From Cryptomeria japonica (taxonomy: Eukaryota; Streptophyta; Pinopsida; Cupressales; Cupressaceae): a stretch of 60,000 nt of DNA. The stretch is taken from contig NC_081409.1 of assembly GCF_030272615.1 (NCBI RefSeq), positions 475,873,573-475,933,572 on the forward strand, written 5' to 3'. The notes beneath the pieces were generated by a model. That model was not told where the DNA came from and did no database searches. It saw only the letters and a list, made by a program, of their open reading frames with translations. The translations under genes were made by a program, and so were the position numbers. Below are positions 1 through 13,473 of this stretch, one piece after another. Positions within the stretch are counted from its first letter, which is position 1. Each line of letters begins with the position of its first letter.

Positions 1-3000
1 CTCTTGTTTTTGGTATCCTTGAAAATTTGTATAACGAAGTGCTACCAGAATGGTGCCAGATTTGTGCTTCAAAGTTGCGAGCTTGCTAGCCTATGCCAGT
101 TTTGTGCTTGAGATATAGCACCTAGTTGCTGAGAGACTATTTCTCACTCGGAGGAATAGATAGAGCTTATTGGGAATGGATGATTCAGATGGTTTTCTGT
201 TTTTGGTGTGAGTTGTGTGTTTTCCTGGTTGCTGGTTGGCGTCATGGCTGAAGCGGATTTTCACTCCTATTTTCCTTGTCGGGCTTTTGTTGATTTTGGG
301 TATTGGCTCTAAAGATTTCTATGCTCCCAGCGATGAGATTTGTAAGTTTATAGATCCTAGTATTGAGTTTCCAAATTTTAATTGCAAATCAAACTTTTCA
401 GCTTAGACGTTTTGGTTAGGGAGTGCATTGGGATGCATGCTGAGTGTTTGGGGTTATATTGCTGCTGTTTTCCTGTTGGTTCTTAGTCGCTCTATGCTAT
501 TTATCCGTTTGGGTGTGTTATAGGGTGATTTGAGTGGGTTTTGAAAGAGTTAGGAGCATTTTGGTGTTGCTGGTTATGCATTTCTAGCTTGCTGTCATAA
601 ATATCAGATTTTCGAAAGTTGGTCATTGGGTGTGCTTTTGAGAGTGAGTAGGTTGGGTGGTTAGATGATGATTGGAGGTATTGTTGCAGTTGTCAGCTCA
701 TAATCAGCACTTGGCTATCAAATTTCACATTTATCGTAATGCTAGTTAGTAGTACTAACATCAACATTTTGGCTTTCTGCTGTCGCACTGCATAAGTGGA
801 AGAGGCTGGCTCAGCTGCCTATCTTAGATTAGTAATATGTCTTATATTCAGAAATCTTGTAATAAATTTGTAAAGTTGATTAGTGGTACTAACAATTATC
901 TTTCAGATTTCTTAGTTGGTTCCCACTGCATAAGTGGAAGAGGCTGGTTTGGCCGCCTATATTGAGTTTGTAATTCTGTCCTCCCGTTGAATAAGCGGTG
1001 GAATTGATATTAATTTCTATTTCTAGTCCTCCCGCTGCACAAGCGGTTGAGTGATTGCATTCTTCAGTTCTTTGGCTTGTCCTTGGTTGGTTTACCGCTA
1101 GGTGATTGCATAGTTTTCAATATCCCGTCGTATAAGCGAAAGGGGCTGGCTTGCCACTCGGAGATTGTAATCATTTTCAGTTATTGGCATCTAACGATCC
1201 CCTTGACACTGTATGCTCTCACCCTTCTAGATTGGGCTCTTGGTGAACATAAAGTGGAGGGTTACTTTTAGCAACATTTGACTTTCATTTCCTAACCATA
1301 ACAAGTGTTGTGTTGAATGTAATTGTGGAAAAATTGGGAAAAAATTAAAAGGGATATTATAGTGACTTATCAAAGACAGTGTCCAAACACGATCATAAGA
1401 TGCTTTCAAAAAGTGTGATTAAGCTAGTGGGATTGGGAGATAGGAATGGAGGTTGTCATTCTGTGCTCTTGGGCCGAGTGGAATGACTCAAGGCACCTTG
1501 TATGGTCTCCCAACCGGTGCTCCCTGATGATGATTTGGTTGGATAGAACTGCAAAGGGAATTCCCATATATAAATCTGGGATGTTACAACAGTAATTCTG
1601 AATTATATTTGTACAATATTGTTATTATGTGTTTATTTATTTTGTAATACTAACCTGGTTGCAGGCCCATTAGAATACTGAGATACAATTTCCATTACAA
1701 GCATTATTCAAATCTTAATTGAAGAAACTGGGCAGATTGGGCTAAGTCCCAGTAGGGGGCATTACAGTTATCCATCTTTCACCAATAGCATATAGGTGAT
1801 AAATGCTAGGTGCAACTCGATTTAATAGGGCTAGCCAACTTCCATTAGTAGCATTTAGGTGATAAATGCCAAGCTACTCGTTTTACGAGTTTAGTATTCG
1901 CATTTGCATATTAGAAGAAATGTGTGCGCTTCTAGTGTGGTGTATGCTTGAGGTGGTTCTAAAGGTTTTGATTGTTAAATCTGTCTAAGTGATTGATAGT
2001 ACGGACGCTAGTTTTTGGTGAGGTAAAACCATATGACATCCTTATTATATTTATTCATTATAAGATTAATTGGAAGCTTAGTGGGCTATGGAAATCTTAT
2101 TAATGGCCTTATATGGTGTGTGTTATTTTACTTCTGGCCTTGTCAGTGATGACAAGTAGTATAAGATGCTTGTTTCATCATCATAGCTGGCATTGATCTT
2201 GGAAAGAGGATGGGACCCATGATGTAGTATGAAATGGTTTGACCTACCTCTTTCCAACTTAGATGTACTTGAGCATATGTGTTAGTGAATTACATAAAGG
2301 GGGAAGATGCTTGGAGTAAGGTTGCGAATGCTCCTTTTTTTCTAGCTAATCTATGTATGTATGTGATGTCCATATAAGTTGGTCCCTATGTGGATTGTGT
2401 GGATAAAGTCTTCTAGTTTAGCATGTGAATTATGGAGCATTTGATTCCTATAAAGGGATAGTAGGTAGGGCCATCTCGAATGAACCCTTGAGGATTAGGG
2501 GCCATCTCGAATGAACCCTTGAGGATTAGGTTTGGGTTAAGAGGTATGTCTTGTTATATAAGCTTCTCTTATTCAGTGCAACATTGCGCAATTGTTGTCT
2601 AGAGCAACCACCATTGCTATGGTATAGGTAAGGTAAAAAATAAATAAAACTTTTGGTAGTAACCAGGGATGGTTATCACACTTTCGAATGTGCTTAAGTT
2701 GATATCCATTTTTCTCTAATGGGAAATATATTTCCAAATTCTTCTGTGATCAATCTCGTTAGCTTCATTTTCTGTTATTTCATATTTTTTGTGAACTTGA
2801 ACACATGATGTCTTATTAGAAGGCAGAGAGTTTTAGAGTACTATATTTTCAACTATTATGTCTAAATTTAGGATGAAATAGCCACACATTTTCAAATTTC
2901 AACAGGCTGCTCAATATTTCTCGATTAGAGATGTCAAGCAAAAGTGACTACTGACTAGTGGTCTGACAGATTGATGTCATTTATTCTAGCTATTGTTTGT

Positions 3001-3950
3001 CTCTTTGGTTTGATCCAATTCTGTGTTACGAATGCTATCTTTTTTTCTGCCATGTAGCTCCTCCTATTATTTTAGGTGAAGATTCAGCATGCATATTGTA
3101 ATACTGCAATCTGTGAGTTTGGTTCAAAACTATGAGTATCTTTGTTGCTTTGTGATAGACGTCCATTTTATCATTTTTCTATGTTGTGGTTCTGATGTAT
3201 TGAAATCCCTCATCCTAATAAAATTTTTGTGCATTCTTGAGGACCTATGCTAGAATTTACTCAATCAATATATGATATTTTGTGGCTCCCATTTGGGAGA
3301 ATACGTGCATTTACCACATTAAAATTTTTCTTTTTATTCGCGAGAAAAGTAATCAGATCATACCTCAGTGAAGGTTTTGTTTGTTGTTTGTTACCCCATG
3401 ATCTTGTGAAAGTGGGGAATTCTATATATGCATATGAGGATCTGCAATATGGAGTTGATGGAGGAGGAACATACTTTCTGCCTGAGCTGCATTCTAATGT
3501 GAGATCTTAGAAGTCCAAATTTGCATAATTTTATCAATGGATTTGTTCAAGTTTGGCTTTTCTCATCCCATTTAGTCTTTTTCTTGTTTCCTTTCTTCTA
3601 GTGATCACTGTTTCTTTTCCTTAACGGATTTGTAGATTCACTGGGATCAAGTCCTCTTGAGAACTCACATTTTAACAAGATCCTAGTTTCCATTTTATCA
3701 TTAAAAAAAGAGATTCCTGGAGCCTTTTCAATCTTGAGATACCAGTCATTTTCCTCCTTATTAGGGAATTTGGGCATTGAATTTAAATAACGTGCATGTT
3801 GTTAAAGGAAACAATGCATGTCTTCCTTGGAAGTCTTTCATTTTCTTTGCAGAGCTGTAGGCATGAGGTTTGGGAGGAGGTCATGGCCTTTCTGGCACTT
3901 GTGATGCTCGTAACCAACTCATGGCCGATTCAAGTAGTCGATCGCTGATT
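1..3950. other. Spacer or intron, no gene recognised
   Basis: No coding exon could be recognised on either strand. It lies upstream of the + strand phosphatase exons and may be part of a long intron of that gene, but no donor or upstream exon was found. It contains the degenerate repeat at 785-1160 and an exact-looking tandem duplication of about 33 bp at 2467-2532 (gccatctcgaatgaaccc twice). An 87-codon open frame at 3247-3510 has no recognisable domain and is not called a gene. Confidence 0.5.
785..1160. repeat. Degenerate repeat with small inverted core
   Basis: Five related cores begin near 785, 922, 983, 1031 and 1124. They have the form CCCRCTGCATAAGYGG, in which the flanks can pair (for example CCGCT with AGCGG in the 1031 copy). 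Several are followed by ggaagaggctggc and a short spacer. Spacing is irregular, from about 50 to 140 bp. No coding or element assignment is possible. Confidence 0.5.
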
Positions 3951-5970
3951 GAATGTGAAGGAACACAATGGACCATTGAGAGGGGGGGGGGGTGAATCAG
4001 TGGTAATCAATAAAAACTTTTACCTTCTAAAGATCTAAGCAACAATAACTTTAATCACATAACCATGAGCAGAGATATTTATCAGATCAACACACACATA
4101 AAAGGCACATCACATAACACCAGATGTATGAAGAAAACCCAATGTGAGAAAAACCTCAGTGAGAATAGCTGTTGGAGTCTACTGCTCCAATCTAGCCTCA
4201 CAAGTAAAACATATTACAACATTTAGGGCACCAACCCAAGGAGCACCAACCCCTAGCTCTGAGCACCCACTCAGAGATTACAATAAGTATAGATTACAAA
4301 TACAAGCTACCTTGTTGCAAATGAGGTTTTGCAACACCTTACTGATCTGCTCTCTTTTTGATCTTTGCACTTGATCTCTACTCTTTTTTCTTTGTCTTCT
4401 GCTCGGATCACTTCTTCTCTTCTGCCTTTCTGCCTTGGCTCTACACACTCTGGCTTCTGCTACTCTCTCACTTGGTCTCTGTTGCTTTCTCTCTTTTCTG
4501 CTCTCTGCATTTTCACTCTGTTCTGCTCTCTGCACTTTCACTCTGCAACCACTCTGCACCACTCTTTGTTCTCTCCTGAGCTTCTTTTCTTCTCCACAAC
4601 AGCACACACTTGTCCAACTTTTCATCTCCTCAAAACTATACCGACAAGTCTGTTTTTGTATTCAGCATCAACTTCCAGGAGGTCGGTTGGATCATAACTC
4701 ATCACATGCAGGACAACTGTTGTTCTTCCTTGTTGTCATGCCACATAGTCTGTACAATTTCCTATGCACCATGCAGATTGTTCATTATGTCGGTCCAGTT
4801 GGCAATCTGAGTCCCCGGACACACAAATAGCTAACCTGTGTTCATGATCAACTTTGAATCTGAGCCGTTGATCCAGGAGGATTTGGTCATCATTGTCATC
4901 GTAGCGGTTCCACGCACCACATCATCCCTGTGTTCTACTCTGCCTGCTTTGCCACTTGTCCACAAAGCTTTCCCATCTCAGCTGCCTCAACTACTCTTGT
5001 CGAATTGCATCGAATGCCTCTCCATTCGGTCAGCTCTATATCTGCAAGATTTCCCTCCAAATAGAATTTAAAAATTAATTCATTCTTGTCCTCAGAGATC
5101 TGGCATGAATACGATTTGATCTCCCTTCTTGGATCGAACACCTGCAATGAATGACTCTGTATTGAGTTGCCGATGATCTCCACTGTATCAGATTGGATTA
5201 CTTGTACTGAACACATCTCCTCTGTTCACACACTGTTTGCTGTACCTGGTTTACTATTTTTAGCAAGCTTGATCTGTCCAACAGATCTGATTTCCTGCAT
5301 GTTGATCATCTTGAGCCGCGCACCTGTTTGCTATCGGATCGCCATTAATGAAATCACCACCCTCTGTCGACCTACCCTGAAAGAATCAACAACAATCTCC
5401 ATCGTCACTGACTTCTGCATCGATTGGATCGACCAACTGCCTTATTCAGCATCCCAACATATTTGCTTGATCACCTGGAGCACACATGTCATCATATTCT
5501 TCGTCCAAGTCGCTCTATCAATCCTAATCAGCATCCTTGTGGACCTCTGAGTCTATTGGATTGCAGACATGGCCACAAAGTCGATCACAAGCTTCAATTT
5601 TGTCGGCAAAGTAACCATTCATCTTTTCAATAGGTGTCCTCTGATTTGCTCCGTACATGCCACGTTGTCGAGTCAAGCTTGGTCAATGCCCAGGTGGAAT
5701 ATCGAGCTCTTCAGATTGTGGTTGATCTTCGTGTTATACGCCTCGTAGCATGCAGACATCTTCTTATTCAGCGTCCAAGTCACTTGGTCAATCCTGGTCA
5801 ATCATCCACGTGGATCTCTGAGACTATCAGCAGGCATTCGTGGCATCAAAAGTCTTCTTAATCGTCATCCAGGTCGTCTGGTCAAACTTGGTTGACCGCC
5901 ATGTGGATCTCTGCATCTCGAGGGCCACTATCTTCTTGCCCCGCAAGACTATTTGCATGTCCAAGTTACC

Positions 5971-6460
5971 CGTGCGGGATAAGCCTACGCGGGATAAGCC
6001 TTCATTATCTTTGTGTGGTGTGCCTTTGCTTTTGTTAGCCCGCGCAACATTTTGGTAGCCTCTTAACTCACGCGGGATAAGCCTTTGTTTCTTTTGCCTT
6101 CGCTTTTTCTTATCCCGCGCTATATTCCTTTACCCTGTTTCACCTCGCGGGACAACCTTTCTTCATTGTAGCAAAGCATTCTTCCTTGTTCCGGGTTGCT
6201 TGTGTTTCATTGCTCCTTTGATTCGGGATAAGCTTTGTCTTCCCTTGACAAGCTTCTTCTTATCTCGCGGCCCTTTCCTTATCCCTGCGGAGACGCGTGG
6301 GATAAGGAAACCTTTCCTCTTCCTTTATACTCTTATCCCATGACACCTTTCTTGCTGTTATAAACCCTCGCGGGATAAGGGTTTCCTTAATGTCCTTCGC
6401 TTTACATTGTTATCCTGCGTCACCTGTGTGTAGCTTCTTAACCTAAGCGGGATAAGCCGA
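5971..6460. repeat. CGGGATAAG-motif array inside solo LTR A
   Basis: About a dozen variants of CGCGGGATAAGCC occur in both orientations (reverse form cttatcccgcg), for example near 5974, 5988, 6071, 6110, 6260, 6297, 6370 and 6447. The stretch is richer in GC than its surroundings. The alternating orientation allows pairing between neighbouring copies. It is part of the solo LTR. Confidence 0.7.
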
Positions 6461-6463
6461 GCA

Positions 6464-6890
6464 ACATAACCTACGTATTATTGACATCTCCGTCACACTT
6501 TAGCGACTAGCCTGCTGAGGTTTTGCCTTAGGTGTTTATTGTTGCGGGATAGCGGGGGGCACATAACTGACGTGTTATTGACATCATTTGCCACAATGCA
6601 ACGTTATTTGGCATGGTCACTATCTTCAACTGTTCATGCTACGGGATAGCAGGGGTCACATAACCTGTGTGTTATTGACATCCTCTGTCGCGAGACCAGT
6701 ACGATCAACCAGTCGTGTTATTGACAACCCCAGTCACATAACCAACGTGTTATTGACACTTGCAAACACATAACCATTGTGTTATTGACACTTTCTGTCA
6801 CAATACACAACAACCCTTTGGTCATAGCGATAGCGATAACCTGCGTATTATTGACAACTCAGTTACGTGTTATTGACATCTGCAGTTACA
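6464..6890. repeat. TTATTGACA-motif array inside solo LTR A
   Basis: About eight copies of a phrase like CATAACCTGCGTGTTATTGACATC follow the previous array. Copies end near 6486, 6580, 6680, 6725, 6756, 6790, 6855 and 6880. Spacing is 25 to 100 bp, and the ACGTGTTATTGACA part is best conserved. It is distinct from the CGGGATAAG motif, although the two overlap at the border. Confidence 0.7.
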
Positions 6891-8438
6891 CCTTTCCTAA
6901 TTCAAACCGGTTTGCTTGATGCCTTCACCACTGCATTGCCCTTTGTCATCTTCATCCAATTACTTGTCCTCTTAGAACATTCCAGGCTTGCCTTCTGTAT
7001 CTCCTTGTGCGTATAACATTTCGTGTTATATGATGCTGCAGTAGTACTTATGCCCTTGGTCCTCTATCCACCTTTATCAACCTCCATGTATACTGATTTA
7101 ACCTGCACAACTCTGCTACCCAAATACAACTGTATATCAGCTACTCTGATCTTCCTCTAGGATGTTCATCATTGCTGCATCACTGTACTTGCCATCCTGA
7201 TGTCTCTTCATGCCTTTGCATTTCTCTGCCTCTCCTTCCAGTGGGTGTCTTGCATGTCTCCGCATTCCAGTGAGTGGTGGAGCTATCACTTGCACTTTCT
7301 TCTTCAAGCTGCTCATGGCATTTATGGCACTTATCATCTCTACATCTTTGTCCATTGCAACATCTCCACTATTTACATCAATCAACTCTGCATGCCTACT
7401 ACATCTTCATCCAGTGAATGTCCTATATCTATCTCTGCAACTTCATCAACTCAGCTTTGCACACACACATGTTGACATCAATGACAATTCAATGCCAACA
7501 GAATGGAGGTGGAGTGGAACGATAGAACAAAGATGCTATGCTCTATCATTTTTTGTAATATTATCTAAAGAAATCAGATAAATGTTACTTTCAGCTGCAC
7601 GTAACATTTCTGCAATAATGTAATTGCATAATATTATTTCCTCATAATTGTGGTCTTTCACATGTATGTCAAGTGATTCTTCTTTCTGTGTATGCTAACC
7701 TAGCTTAGACCAAAAAATGAATTACATCATCTGGACGATTATATTAGCTGATTTAAAAATGAGGTTGGATTATGTTATGTGCCATACAGCTGCAGTCTGA
7801 GTTTGCAGTAGTTTTCTGGAATGTCGACATTTCTGACCATATACAGATGGGTAGTTTTCTGTAATGTGCAAATTTCTGACCATATACAGATGAGCATGGA
7901 TTGCACACATCATCTTTTATTCATGCTTAAAACAGTTTTTAATGTTTCTTTCACCAATTTTTTTTTTTGCATGAGGCATTCTTCAGTCTCCTATAAGAAA
8001 GGCAATAAGATCCCTCCATTGTACCCATTTTGTTTCACTTTTGAATGCTAGTTGGTTATGGTCTTCTTATTTATCTGTTTTTCTCTTTTCTGTAAGCCTA
8101 CTTCTTATTCATCTGTTTTCCTCTGCAAGGCCACTTCTTATTTATCTGACTACCTCTACAAGGTTACTTTTGGTATCCTTAAAGGCAATAAATAAATGTT
8201 ATTTGTCTAGTATCTTGCTTTGTAAAGATGGGAATGTTGGATATTACTGACACACAGATTGTTTTCCAAAAGAAATTGGTTGGATATATCTGCTACACAG
8301 CTTTTGTTATTAATTTATTTGTGTACTGCACCAAATCAATGTTTTGTTTAATCAAAACCATGTGCAGCTTTTTTTTTAATTATATATTGTAGCAAAATAA
8401 TTAATATTTTAATCAAAACCATTTATTGATTTAAACAG

Positions 8439-8900
8439 AAAATACCGAGACCATGTAAAAGATTTATCTTGTCTTGCACGTGATCTTCGTCGGACAGTCA
8501 TTATTGACAACAATCCTTTCAGTTTTTTGCTGCAACCTATGAATGGCATACCATGCGTTCCTTTTACTGGAGCACACACAGATGACCAACAGGTATGGTT
8601 TATTTGAGTACGTCTTTGAGTGGTTGCCTTGCCACTCACTGCCTTGGTGCATTTAGTGATGTAATAGAACTCTTTATATAATGAAAAAATCTTATGTCGG
8701 TTGGACTCAATGTTTGCTATGTTGTCTGACATAATCTGCTTTGTGATTTGAATGATTTGATTCAGCTTTTGCAAGTACTTTTACCACTATTAAAGCATCT
8801 TGCTGTACAGAAAGATGTGCGCCCCGTGTTATATGAAAGATTCCACATGCCTGCTTGGTTTCAAAAGAGGGGTTTTCCAGCATCTGATCGGCTATCATGA
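8439..8900 (+). CDS. FCP1/SCP-like HAD phosphatase, last two exons (partial)
   Basis: Two exons of a host gene. The first (8439-8592) follows a TTTAAACAG acceptor, is read from 8440, and ends CAG before a GTATGG donor. The second (8766-8900) follows TTGATTCAG and ends in TGA. Together they encode 95 residues: YRDHVKDLS, then IIDNNPFSFLLQP, NGIPCVPF, LLPLLKHL, KDVRPVLYERFHMP and a short tail. This matches the C-terminal part of the plant FCP1-homology (NIF) HAD phosphatases related to Arabidopsis At3g55960. IIDNNP corresponds to the last acidic HAD motif. Such enzymes are predicted Ser/Thr phosphatases; the substrate is not shown here. The N-terminal exons with the DLDET motif were not found in the 8.4 kb upstream, so the gene probably starts outside the window across a long intron. 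Both exons are free of stops and splice sites are canonical, so it is likely functional. Confidence 0.88.
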
Positions 8901-11900
8901 TTTGATATCTTTAGCTATGGATTTTATTGGCCAGTTGGTTTACAGTTGAAAGTGTCCTAATTCTAGTGATGCAAGTTTATGCTGTACAGGAAATTTGAAA
9001 TTAATTCTGGGCATTGCTTCTTTTCCTACTGATGTGTATATCAAAATTTAAGGCTAAGAGGATAAAAATGGATACACTCTAGATGGAATCTGTATGAGAT
9101 CTCATTTAGCATGGGCTCGTTCTTGCATAAGTCATTCAATGCACAGAGTTGGCTCTTTTCCAGGTTTTGGACAAAAAAAAGGTGCACTTACCTCTGGGCG
9201 GTTACAAGTTACAACTGTCATCTATCATGTTGCTCACCCGGCCGTGGAAGTATATCCAGTAAACTTGCCTGGGACACCTCCATGTAGAGGAATGAATTGC
9301 ACTTACAAGGCTAAGAGTTTTAAGGCTGCCCCATAACATGAAAATGTTTATATTGTTTATTGTTTACTACCTTTTACCCTTCAAATTATATTTTGATACC
9401 CAACATTTTACCTTTCATTGACATGGGATATAACATTATGCTTAACGTGGCATGCTATTCCATCTATTTTTAACCGAATGTACCATGTCTGGTAACGAAG
9501 GGTTTCCATATTCAGGGGTTGTATGGTACTAGAAATAATGAGCATGAATTCTGTTTTTTGAGAAATATTTTGTTAGAATAAAAAGCTTGGCAAATAACAA
9601 ATGATGTGGAGTCTGATAACCCACTCTCATGAAAGTGTTTTTCAACATTTATGAGTTTTGACTCTATGGCTTTGCAGCTTCTGTGATTTGATTATTCGGA
9701 AAATATTTATTGTTTTGGTGGAAAAGCATGTGTCTTTGTTCTGTAAGGAAACATATAAGATGTGCATATTCAAATTTCTTCCTTCTTTTAGATTGTTATT
9801 GCCATGACATGTATTTGACTATTGTTAGTGTGTTCATTCTTAATCATAGTTTGCAAACTTTGTGAGTACTCTATTTTTTTTGCTCTGCATTTTACAAGTT
9901 TAAGTTGTGAGGTTTTATAAATACAGGAAAAACACGATAAAACCACCAATGGGGTTAAAATGTTGGTTAAAACACATTTTTCACATGCTTTTTTGGCTAT
10001 AAAACCATGCATTTTCCCTTTTGAGATGCCAATTTTTAAATTAATACATTTTGTAATTGAATTTTGCTAAAAAATGTGCTTTTTTAAGAAATTTTAATTT
10101 TTTGTACTCAGTTGTCAAATTTTTGCTAAGTTTTTGTTGAGCATTTGCCAAGTTGAAAATTTCGGGTTTGCTGAGAACTCTCCCGATCGGACTCTGCGAA
10201 CTATGTTCTAAATTCTTCAGGATGCAATGCCGAATCATGATAAACTAGATATATAGGACATTCAGTTACATATTTGACTGGGTATATGATGATGTTTTTA
10301 TATTTACATTGGTTATCAAAGTCCATTCACATTGCCAAATGATGGTTACTATATGTATTCCATAGTCGAGGCTGTTACAAGCGTTGATCTCAACCATGTA
10401 AGTCACTTGGTGCTTAAAGTACTTTATCTATCTTTGAACACTGGTTCTCAATCTTCAAATACTTCCAGTCATACTAAGAGACATATCAGTTTTGAAAATC
10501 ATATCAAGGCACACAATATTTCCACTGCCCATGATATTGGTTGAGATTGCTTTTGGATGTAATTGGTGATTTTTTTAGCATCAATGATCTGGATCACACT
10601 TCTGATTATAGATTTCTTCAGAATGAGGACAAAATCTATGATAAATTTCAGGCTATGCTCCTTAAAAAGATGGAGAGGAGTGGAAAATGAGACAAAGGGA
10701 TTGGAAACACTTAAAAGGGTTCAACACCAATAAATCACAGAACAATGTGAATCTTATGAGTAAAATGTTATTAAATATCATTTGGCAGGGCCAAATTAAA
10801 ATGGTCAAACTATTAAAATATGATAATTTGTTAGAACACAATGTCATTAAGGTCATACCTTTATAATGACATTTATATATTGTTCTAGTATAAAATAATA
10901 ATATTTAATTATTATTACATATTTTATAAAAATGTATGCAGTTTAATAATTCATGATTAAATAGTTTGATATATAAATACTAAATTTGAATACCTTTTCT
11001 TTATTTAATGGTCTCCTCTCTCATGGTCTCCTCTCTCATTGGGAGGTAAAAGTATTTAGAGATTTATAGTGAATCCTACCATTATGCAGATCAAGTGTTT
11101 TGTAATGGAATGATTTTTTATGTTTAAAAAAAAATAAAAAAAAAAAAAATTGGAAGGGTTTTCTTTGTGTACATAGTGGTGTTTTGTTTATGCTTTCTAC
11201 ATTTATATTTTAGTTATCTTTATTTATATGCAATGAATAGTTCTTTATTGAACCTATTTTTTGTAATGGTATCATATTCAAGTTATGCAATAGTTAAATT
11301 TTTTTACAAATATCTAACCTAGTTTCAAGAATTTCATAAGCCTACCATTCAAATTTATTATTCTTATTGAGTACATCTCCTGTCCTTCCCCATAATCACC
11401 CAGCCTTGTGAATAGTAAAATTTAAATAGTTTGTCTGTGTACAATTAGAAAGTTTTATCAAGTGCATATCTCAAATGTTAAAAATAATAAGCATTGAAAT
11501 AATCTAAATTACAATTTAAAAATGGTAAGTTAAAATTAAAAATAATTGGGACAATGATTATATTTTGCTTAGCTTTATGCTCAATTTCATTGATAACAAG
11601 GCTAAGGTCTCAAAATTAGGACCTTTTCAAACTTTATCTTGAAAAAATATTCTAACAAACAATGTTTACAATTTATTTATATAAGCTAGATAGTTTTTAC
11701 TCAATTTCATTAATAACAAAAGACCAAGGTCTCAAAATCAGGACTTTTTCAACCTTGATCTTGATTTTTTTTTTTTTTTTGGCTAAAAACATTTACAATT
11801 GATCTATAAACTAGATGTTTTGAATGTGTAATTTTTTAGACATTGTTATTTATGTTAATAATTCTTTGTAAGACTTCTTATTTCAATAGGTTCTATAAAC

Positions 11901-13351
11901 TTTAGTACAAAATGGTTAAAAAAAATCACATTAAAAGATGTTAAAACAATTTTCCAAATCTATGTAAACGTTAAGGGGCTCAATGTAAACGCTTGTACTA
12001 GTTTGGAGTAATAGTTCTTTCTAATTTTAGTTTATTAATATTATTATGCTTAAGCACTTAATTTCATGATTTACAAGTTAGATTATGATACCATGCCATA
12101 TACTTTATTCCTGTCCATGTCTTCAATAGGAGAAGAATGTTTTTTTTTTTTTATCGTTATGCCATTTTGTTTCGTTGATGTTATTCAAAAGATCCACTCA
12201 TGATTTCTCAATAAGAATGTATTATAATCTCTCTTTTTTTGGATTGCGTTGGACAACTTTTTGTAAAATTGCTCATGTGCCTTGCTTGTGCTTCCTTGTT
12301 TGGTATGCACATCTCCAATATAATTGGAGGGTGCAATGTTGATGAAATTCTTGTACCTTTTATGCTTTGATGGATTCCCATACCCCATTTCCACTTCTCT
12401 TATCCTTTTATGAATATTTATATTTTATATTATTACAAGAGAACATTTGATTTTGAAATTTGTGCAGTTAACATAATTAGCATTTAAGCATGGCTATTAT
12501 AAACCTTGGTTTAGATTTGTAAGTGAGGATAATATCTTAAAATTGGATGTATTGTTGGATATACAAATATGTGACTTGCTACAAAAGTATAATAAATCAT
12601 ACAAGCATGTCCTAATGGTTAGTACACGATTGTTACAAAACTTGTAATTATGATTGCAACCAAGAAGATTGATCTTAAATAATCCTTATAACAAACCTAA
12701 AAGACAACTTTTGGGGCTTTCTTAAGTTCATTTATGTCACTATAAAATAATTGACACTCTTGAACACAAAGATAAGAAATTCAACATGGTGTCATCTTTA
12801 ATAACCAACCATGCAAATTATGATTTTCTATCCTCCACTTTTGAAATCTTGACAAAATAATGTGTAAAAATTGGGAAATATTCTTTGTTTTACTCTTAAT
12901 TTGTATGTAAGTACATTGAATTGCCACTCTATTTCTACTTTTGATTGTTACCTACTATTGATTTTGATATCCTCCCATGAAGTCAAAGGGGATGCTTTTC
13001 CATGGCTTTGGAGGGATTATTGGTGGAAGCAACAATTTTAACTTGTAATCTTTAATGAAACCTAAAAACACCATATCACATGCTTGGCCAATACAAATAT
13101 CTTTGTGAACTAGTCACTATATTTCCTATGCCAAGATGATTTGAAACTTTTGAAGTATGTTCTTTTTTAAGAAAGGTTATTCCACTTTTTCTCTTGCACT
13201 AGATTGGGTTATTTGCTTATCATAGAATGCAACCCACTTTATGTATCGTGCAACCTCTACAATACAGTGCTTTCAAATCACTATTTTGCACTCTTAAGAA
13301 GAAACATGGTCCAATCCACCATTCAAGCACACAATGATAAAATTCTTTGCC
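8901..13351. other. 3' flank and AT-rich spacer, no gene recognised
   Basis: The start presumably contains the 3' UTR of the phosphatase gene; no poly(A) site is assigned. The rest is AT-rich with many stops in all frames. A stretch at 10330-10400 reads PNDGYYMYSIVEAVTSVDLNH before a GTAAGT, which could be an exon or chance; no family was recognised. There is a tandem duplication near 11579-11815. Confidence 0.5.
11579..11815. repeat. Tandem duplication, about 120 bp
   Basis: The phrase ctcaatttcattgataacaa followed by aaggtctcaaaatta occurs near 11580 and again near 11700 with small differences. A shared tail (aacaatgtttacaattt-like) closes each copy. Nothing suggests function. Confidence 0.6.
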
Positions 13352-13473
13352 ATCATTGTAATAACCCACTTAACTAAATCCAAAAATTCAACTGATTTTT
13401 TTTTTTTTTTTTTTATATATAAAAATATTGTTTTCTTATTCTTATTTATTTTTGATTCAATCACATACTCGGG

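Larger units (their letters stand above)
3956..7500 (-). mobile_element. Solo LTR A (copia-like), 3.5 kb
   Basis: Read on the - strand it begins TGTTGGCATTGAATTGTC at 7500 and ends ...TTCCTTCA at 3956, so it has TG...CA ends. GAATG lies directly outside both ends (3951-3955 and 7501-7505), a perfect 5-bp target duplication. The start shares the phrase TTGTCATTGATGTCAAC with solo LTR C at 19697, and both carry a C-run after GATTCAC near the 3' end. A TATAAAGG box on the - strand (6322-6329) gives a plausible U3/R border. There is no internal domain, PBS or second LTR, so this is called a solo LTR. The TGTTGG start is typical of Ty1/copia LTRs, which is the inferred class. It lies 0.9 kb upstream of the phosphatase exons. 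Confidence 0.8.

Noticed and set aside
3247-3510. An 87-codon frame ending in EDLQYGVDGGGTYFLPELHS.
   Set aside because: No known domain, no supporting splice sites and AT-rich surroundings; it could be an exon but cannot be supported.
4278-4830. Several overlapping open frames on both strands rich in Ser, Leu and Arg.
   Set aside because: They lie inside solo LTR A in a C/T-rich tract, overlap in several frames and have no domain.
9094-9336. An 80-codon frame downstream of the phosphatase exons.
   Set aside because: It follows the gene's own stop codon and has no recognised domain; most likely 3' UTR or spacer.
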